Under the pieces are notes generated by a model, which was not told the origin of the DNA, made no database searches, and saw only the letters and a list, made by a program, of their open reading frames with translations. From Rickettsiales bacterium (GTDB lineage: Bacteria; Pseudomonadota; Alphaproteobacteria; Rickettsiales; Deianiraeaceae): DNA of 9,145 nucleotides. Below are positions 5,047-9,145 of the stretch, one piece after another (the stretch's first letter is position 1; each line of letters starts with the position of its first letter). A program made the translations under genes and the position numbers. The stretch is taken from contig CANKQN010000031.1 in the NCBI GenBank assembly GCA_947485035.1, positions 1 through 9,145 of the forward strand, given 5' to 3'.

Positions 5047-7191
5047 ATGCTGCGTTCAATTGGCCTTGTAATATTCCTGTTTCTGATAACACCACAGCGT
5101 GGAAATGCGGGTATAACTGCGGCATCATCGGCATCATTTGTTGACCCATCATGCATTGCACCAGTTAGCACTACAGCAAGCACAACAGTGAGTACTGACA
5201 CTGTAAGGTTGGCAATGCCAACATTTTTGGATCTTAAAATTGAAATACAGAGAAATCTTACAGCATTCTTCGCTAGCCGCCTAAGTGCAGTAAATATTAC
5301 AAATAGCGAGAATTGCGCAGATCCCTTTGAGGACAATTGTACAATTGTAGATATGCCTATTGCCTCTTCTACCAAGACATACCCACCAGTTACAACAGTA
5401 GACCCAGTAACCAATGTAATCACCGTAACCGTAACCGAAAAAACCACCACAACAGATCCGACAACAAACAAAACAACCATCACCGTCAAAACCACCATAA
5501 CCAACACGCAAACTAATATAGCGGAAATTAAGATGCAAGAGACAGTAGTTGATGCTAAAGTTATCGACAATTCTGCAATTAACGCCGCGGGAATTTATGA
5601 TTATGTCGTCTTTCAAGCCTTGTACAAATATTTCACAAAAGAAACACTAGATAGTGGACAACTGGAAACAGTGCGCACAAAGCTTGCCGCTGGGTATTCA
5701 AAATTTGATGCACGCCCATTTTCTACCATAATGCAACAACAGATTACCGAATCTGGCTTGCTTGACAGCTTTCTCAATAAATCAAGTAATGATGTGGTAA
5801 CCTTGATTGACTCTGCATCAACGGAAATTGCTGAGCAAATGATGGTAGATGGTTTATTTGCTCAACAATCAAGTGGGTATTCCTCACTTGTTGCCTTTCC
5901 AATTACATCACGTCTTATGGAGTGCCTTGATGGAACATTTCGCAACTTATTTATGCGAGACATCAGTGCAACAACGCATCGAACGCCATTTGGCGTAGCA
6001 CAAGACTACTTCAAGCCCGCAGTAATGCTTGCCTTAATACTTTACTTCATAGCGTATGGGTATCGCATTGTTATGGCTCATGGAATGGGTAAGCAGTCGG
6101 AAATTATTATGTTTGGCATTAAGTTTGTTTTGGTTTTCTATTTCTCTGTTGGTGAAGCTTGGAAGGATTTTGCTTTTGACATGCTTAAATCAATTCCCGC
6201 CACGGTTGCGCAGATTATGTTTTCCACAATGCTTGATGTTGGCGATGGCTGTGCCGCATTCAAGCCGTCAATGTATCCACAGGGCAAGGGTATGCTTTCA
6301 TTTTTTGATATGATTGACTGCAAATATGCGAACTATATTGGTTTGCCAGCTGGCAAATCTCTTCCGGGGATAGCCCTTGCTATGACATTTCCAATGATTG
6401 TCCCGGTTCCATTCGTTGGCACAATAATATCTTTGCTAAGTATGACTTACTTTGCACTGGTTACATTTGGTATTCTTGCTTCTGTAGAGGTCTATGTCTC
6501 AGCAATTTTATTATTGACATTCTACCTATTCCTTGCTCCAATTGCCGTTCCAATGGCATTGTTTGCAAAAACGGAGGGTATTTGTAAGCAGTATCAAACA
6601 AAAGTTATTGGAACTACCGTTCAGGCACTTATGGCAGTAGTATTATTGGTGATCACGTTTGGCCTTATGGATGTAATATTATATGGCACAAATCCACAGG
6701 ATAGTGGTCATGATATGTTTATAAAGCCATCACAACCCTATGTCAACGGCATTCCGCAGGTTTCAGTTTTAAATAGTAAATGCTATGATTCATGGGCAAA
6801 TAATCACGCAGGCGGAACTTTAGATGGTGGCGTTGTTCCAATAACATGCACACTTACCAGACTTTCCAGTAGTAGTTGGTCATGGTGGGGCTTTCCAATT
6901 CCTACGCTTTTGGAAGTTTTTTCACTCCCCAACCCTTTCATGTTTTTGTCAATATTTCTCGGTTTTTATGCGCCGTGCGTCATGGCAATAGTCTCACTTA
7001 TGGCCCTGCAGTTCCTCCTAAGTAAGATAAATATGCTTGTTTCCACAATAAGCGGTATGGAATCTGTCGTTTCATTTGGGAAGGCTCCTGGTATTCAGGA
7101 CGCAGGTAAGGTGATTGCGATAGCCAAGGGATTCCAGAGCGAAGGAAAAGCGGCATGGGCGGTGGCGAAAAATTTAGTAGGAAAAAAATGA
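5047..7191 (+). CDS. virB6: VirB6/TrbL-type type IV secretion membrane channel protein
   Basis: A 714-residue polytopic membrane protein of the VirB6/TrbL superfamily, in the long rickettsial style. Residues 1-21 form a signal peptide (cleavage likely after GNA). Residues 22-315 would be periplasmic, with a threonine-rich segment at 111-156 (21 Thr in 46 residues). Membrane segments follow at about 323-343, 351-370, 441-478, 482-506, 517-546 and 629-665. The segment LLTFYLFLAPIAVPMALFAKTEGICKQYQTKVIG (489-521) matches the conserved VirB6 core. VirB6 builds the inner-membrane part of the translocation path. Ten cysteines are present, several in predicted periplasmic parts (36, 90, 98, 294). 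No other virB gene is in the window, so this copy stands apart from the usual virB3-virB4-virB6 cluster as far as can be seen. It ends in an ATGA overlap with rimM. Confidence 0.88.
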   Translation: MLRSIGLVIFLFLITPQRGNAGITAASSASFVDPSCIAPVSTTASTTVSTDTVRLAMPTFLDLKIEIQRNLTAFFASRLSAVNITNSENCADPFEDNCTIVDMPIASSTKTYPPVTTVDPVTNVITVTVTEKTTTTDPTTNKTTITVKTTITNTQTNIAEIKMQETVVDAKVIDNSAINAAGIYDYVVFQALYKYFTKETLDSGQLETVRTKLAAGYSKFDARPFSTIMQQQITESGLLDSFLNKSSNDVVTLIDSASTEIAEQMMVDGLFAQQSSGYSSLVAFPITSRLMECLDGTFRNLFMRDISATTHRTPFGVAQDYFKPAVMLALILYFIAYGYRIVMAHGMGKQSEIIMFGIKFVLVFYFSVGEAWKDFAFDMLKSIPATVAQIMFSTMLDVGDGCAAFKPSMYPQGKGMLSFFDMIDCKYANYIGLPAGKSLPGIALAMTFPMIVPVPFVGTIISLLSMTYFALVTFGILASVEVYVSAILLLTFYLFLAPIAVPMALFAKTEGICKQYQTKVIGTTVQALMAVVLLVITFGLMDVILYGTNPQDSGHDMFIKPSQPYVNGIPQVSVLNSKCYDSWANNHAGGTLDGGVVPITCTLTRLSSSSWSWWGFPIPTLLEVFSLPNPFMFLSIFLGFYAPCVMAIVSLMALQFLLSKINMLVSTISGMESVVSFGKAPGIQDAGKVIAIAKGFQSEGKAAWAVAKNLVGKK

Positions 7192-7685
7192 AAAAATTTA
7201 TACACTTTGGGAATGTCTCAAAAACACACGGAGTTCTTGGAAACTTTGTAATTAATGCAAATTCGTTTGAAAATCCGAAAAGTTTTGTTGGAAGTTTGTT
7301 TATAAAAAATGGCAATGATTTCACAGAATTTTCCGTTGCCCTTAAAGGGATTCTTAATGAAGGCAATGTTATTGTTTTCAGTGAAAAGCATAAAACCGTG
7401 GAGGAGGCTCGCACTTTGGTTGGGCGTGAAATTTTCATTGACCGTAACGCTCTTCCACCGCTTGAAAATGACGAATATTACCCCTGCGATATTTTCGGAT
7501 TCACAGTTCTGGACGAAAACTCAAAAAAAGTTGGAACGGTTGTTGATGTTGTGGATTTTGGCTCCGGTGCAAATGTTGAAGTGCGAAATGATAAAGAAAA
7601 GCTTGAATATTATCTTATTGGTAATAACAAAAGTATAAACTTTGAAAATGAAACTATTTCAATAATTTTACCACAGTATGTCTAG
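7188..7685 (+). CDS. rimM: 16S rRNA processing / 30S maturation factor RimM
   Basis: A 165-residue protein that helps mature the head of the 30S ribosomal subunit by binding ribosomal protein S19. The N-terminal RimM barrel starts FGNVSKTHGVLGNFVI (residues 6-21). The linker motif LPPLENDEYYPCDIFGFTVL at 90-109 leads into the PRC-barrel domain (GTVVDVVDFGSGANVEV...). The frame is open from an ATG at 7155. I chose 7188 because the family N-terminus begins there, it overlaps the virB6 stop as ATGA, and AGGA (7179-7182) gives the only clear Shine-Dalgarno in the window. RimM is normally encoded between rpsP and trmD. Here it sits between a secretion gene and a mitofilin-like gene, so the usual cluster has been broken up. 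Confidence 0.93.
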   Translation: MKKFIHFGNVSKTHGVLGNFVINANSFENPKSFVGSLFIKNGNDFTEFSVALKGILNEGNVIVFSEKHKTVEEARTLVGREIFIDRNALPPLENDEYYPCDIFGFTVLDENSKKVGTVVDVVDFGSGANVEVRNDKEKLEYYLIGNNKSINFENETISIILPQYV

Positions 7686-8451
7686 CATTAAAAAAATTAT
7701 ATCAACAATATTTTACTCCGCAATTTTCATCGCAGTTGTTCTTTTTGCCTACGACTTCACCACGAGGCATTTAACTCGCACAATTCCGGTAATGCCTGCG
7801 ACGCAGAATTTTAACGCCGAAACTTTGGCTGAAATAGAATTGTTGAAAAATTCCGTGAAATTGCATGAGGAGCAAATTGCACAATTGCAGTCATCAATTG
7901 AAGTGATTAACAAAAATGCGGCAAATTCTGAAATATATTCTAAGTTCTTTTTGATCTCCTCCAATATTGAAAAATTAATGAAAGGACAGGAAAGCGTTGA
8001 TCTTGCGTTTGATATCAAAGCATTGCAAAGTTTTGCAGTGAATGACAACCAACTTGCGAAAATTGTCGCGGATATATCTGAAATTCAAATCATTTATGGC
8101 GAGCAATACTTCGCACAAAAATTTAGCAAAGTCGTTCGCAGTGTTATGAGGCAATACTACGAAAATTCCGAAGACCACCCAGTGATTTCCTATATAAAAA
8201 GCCATATTATGCCATATTTTGCCTATATCACACCAGAAGGCAACCACTCTTCTTATGTTCTACATCGTGCACATCAAAAGCTTGAAGCGGGAGACATGGT
8301 GGAAGTTTACAACCTTATGCTTGGAATATCAAACGAGAGCGTGCATTTCAAAGACTTCATGGCAAAACTTGAAAAACATGTTCGTGTTGCAAGTGCAATG
8401 GAGAAATCTCGCAAACATGTTGAACGCATGCTTGTTGAAAGTGGTGTTTAG
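7678..8451 (+). CDS. Mitofilin/Mic60-like inner-membrane coiled-coil protein
   Basis: A 257-residue protein anchored by one N-terminal helix (about residues 8-26, preceded by KK). A coiled-coil stretch follows from about 45 to 95 (ETLAEIELLKNSVKLHEEQIAQLQSSIEVINKN...), then a helical region. The C-terminus holds HRAHQKLEAGDMVEVYNLMLGI...FKDFMAKLEKHVRVASAMEKSRKHVERML (about 198-252). That end has the layout of the mitofilin signature: a helix with xxLxxGDxxxAxxxLxxL, then FxxWxxxLxxRVxxxxAL. In Alphaproteobacteria the family bends or tethers the inner membrane and usually lies in a heme gene cluster next to hemD. Here it follows rimM with an 8-nt overlap and has no Shine-Dalgarno. The homology is my pattern match and not a search result. 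A generic coiled-coil membrane protein is the alternative. Confidence 0.7.
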   Translation: MSSIKKIISTIFYSAIFIAVVLFAYDFTTRHLTRTIPVMPATQNFNAETLAEIELLKNSVKLHEEQIAQLQSSIEVINKNAANSEIYSKFFLISSNIEKLMKGQESVDLAFDIKALQSFAVNDNQLAKIVADISEIQIIYGEQYFAQKFSKVVRSVMRQYYENSEDHPVISYIKSHIMPYFAYITPEGNHSSYVLHRAHQKLEAGDMVEVYNLMLGISNESVHFKDFMAKLEKHVRVASAMEKSRKHVERMLVESGV

Positions 8452-9145
8452 CAATGAATTTCGCCTTCAAAAAAAGCGGAATTTGTGAATTCAACCGTAT
8501 TTTCTTTGAGGAAAACACGCATAGGAGTCTCCCCAGTGCCGTATATAAACGAACCCGCCATCGTGATTTCAATTGGCTTTGCGGGGTTTGCAAGTCCGTT
8601 TTTTACGCAAGCAAATGCAACGGCACAAGCACCAGTTCCGCAGGCGAAAGTTCTGCCGGCACCACGCTCCCACACGAAGCAGTCGAATTTGTTTTCCCCA
8701 GTTTTCGTGACAAATTCAACATTTGTGCGATTTGGAAAAATGTGCGTGAGGTTTTCGATTTGGCTACCAACTTTTGAGAATTCTTCAATAAAAATTGAAG
8801 CATATGCACTTTGACTGTCTTTAAATGCAAGAACACAATGCGGGTTGCCAACAGAAATATTTTCGATGACTTTTCCTTGGGTGCGAATGAGGTGCTTTTG
8901 AAAATCTCCCCCACTTACGTAAAATGCTTGAGTGAAAATGTCCTTAACTTCACTAAAATGTTCCTCACTCAACCCCAAATCGCGAGGCATATCAAGTTCG
9001 ATTGTCGCCTCATTTTTGTTGATTTTCACCGCAACGACCTGCATATCCGTTTGAATTTTGACATCACTTTTGCCCAAAAACTTGCTTGCATAAACGCCCG
9101 AGGCAACCGTTCCGTTTCCGCAAGCCTCCGCACGGGAACCATCGG
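8448..9145 (-). CDS. dapF: Diaminopimelate epimerase (partial, 5' end beyond window)
   Basis: The open frame enters from the right edge, and 231 residues are visible of a usual ~275, so about 40 N-terminal residues are missing. DapF interconverts LL- and meso-diaminopimelate, the last steps toward lysine and the peptidoglycan cross-linking residue, using two cysteines as acid and base. Both are seen: DGSRAEACGNGT at visible residues 1-12 (Cys8) and ERGAGRTFACGTGACAVAFA at about 160-179 (Cys168). SVGNPHCVLAF, the conserved GNPH loop, is also present. A TTG at 9077 in the same frame is not the start, because the frame upstream encodes the first catalytic motif. The gene converges on the mitofilin-like gene and their ends overlap by 4 nt (TTAG, 8448-8451). 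It implies that the organism makes diaminopimelate-type peptidoglycan. Confidence 0.95.
   Translation of the reverse strand, partial: DGSRAEACGNGTVASGVYASKFLGKSDVKIQTDMQVVAVKINKNEATIELDMPRDLGLSEEHFSEVKDIFTQAFYVSGGDFQKHLIRTQGKVIENISVGNPHCVLAFKDSQSAYASIFIEEFSKVGSQIENLTHIFPNRTNVEFVTKTGENKFDCFVWERGAGRTFACGTGACAVAFACVKNGLANPAKPIEITMAGSFIYGTGETPMRVFLKENTVEFTNSAFFEGEIHC

Noticed and set aside
5013..5570. 185-residue minus-strand ORF opposite the start of virB6
   Set aside because: Its Val/Ile-rich sequence is just the complement of the threonine-rich stretch of virB6. It ends at no recognisable domain and the virB6 frame has a clear signal peptide and family core.
7155..7187. 11-codon N-terminal extension of RimM
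   Set aside because: The extension is encoded inside virB6, is not part of the family N-terminus, and the ATG at 7188 has both the ATGA overlap and an AGGA ribosome site.
1..9145. tRNA, rRNA, CRISPR array, insertion sequence, prophage or toxin-antitoxin module
   Set aside because: I looked for cloverleaf-like TTCGA arms, spaced direct repeats, transposase or integrase motifs and paired small toxin/antitoxin frames, and found none convincing.

Overview
The window looks like a piece of an AT-rich, compact alphaproteobacterial chromosome, most plausibly from a Rickettsiales-like, host-associated lineage. This rests on three things. There is a large VirB6-type secretion channel protein with a signal peptide and long periplasmic N-terminus, as in rickettsial type IV systems. 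There is a membrane-anchored coiled-coil protein with a mitofilin/Mic60-like C-terminus, a hallmark of Alphaproteobacteria. The remaining genes are housekeeping genes of reduced genomes. Species or genus cannot be read from the sequence.

Layout, left to right. Positions 1-271 (minus) hold the first 90 codons of a LolD-like ABC ATPase that runs off the left edge. A divergent spacer leads into a tight plus-strand operon: acyl carrier protein (acpP), monothiol glutaredoxin (grxD, ATGA overlap) and CoaBC (coenzyme A synthesis). CoaBC overlaps the end of the convergent minus-strand gene tsaC/ywlC (threonylcarbamoyl-AMP synthase for tRNA t6A). A very short divergent region with a 10-bp-arm inverted repeat covering both start codons separates tsaC from an unrecognised one-helix membrane protein. 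Next come a tiny lipoprotein with two SPC motifs and an M16 zinc peptidase (pepR/mpp type).

The spacer at 4437-4672 is the densest non-coding part. On the minus strand it has a TTGACA-17-TATGCT promoter followed about 70 nt later by a strong intrinsic terminator with a GCAA tetraloop, which together outline a candidate small RNA. On the plus strand it has a TTGACA-17-TATCAT promoter for a small CBU_0592-type membrane protein. Then come the virB6-like gene, rimM (ATGA overlap) and the mitofilin-like gene (8-nt overlap), which form an unusual mixed operon. Last is a convergent, right-truncated dapF.

Functional links: acpP and coaBC share the phosphopantetheine pathway (CoA donates the ACP prosthetic group). 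DapF supplies meso-diaminopimelate for peptidoglycan and lysine, and LolD powers lipoprotein release, so the organism probably keeps a Gram-negative envelope with a cell wall. No tRNA, rRNA, insertion sequence, CRISPR array or prophage was found. Two general traits stand out. Shine-Dalgarno sequences are nearly absent (only rimM has a clear one), and a TTGA-type -35 box recurs 49-61 nt upstream of the first gene of almost every transcription unit.
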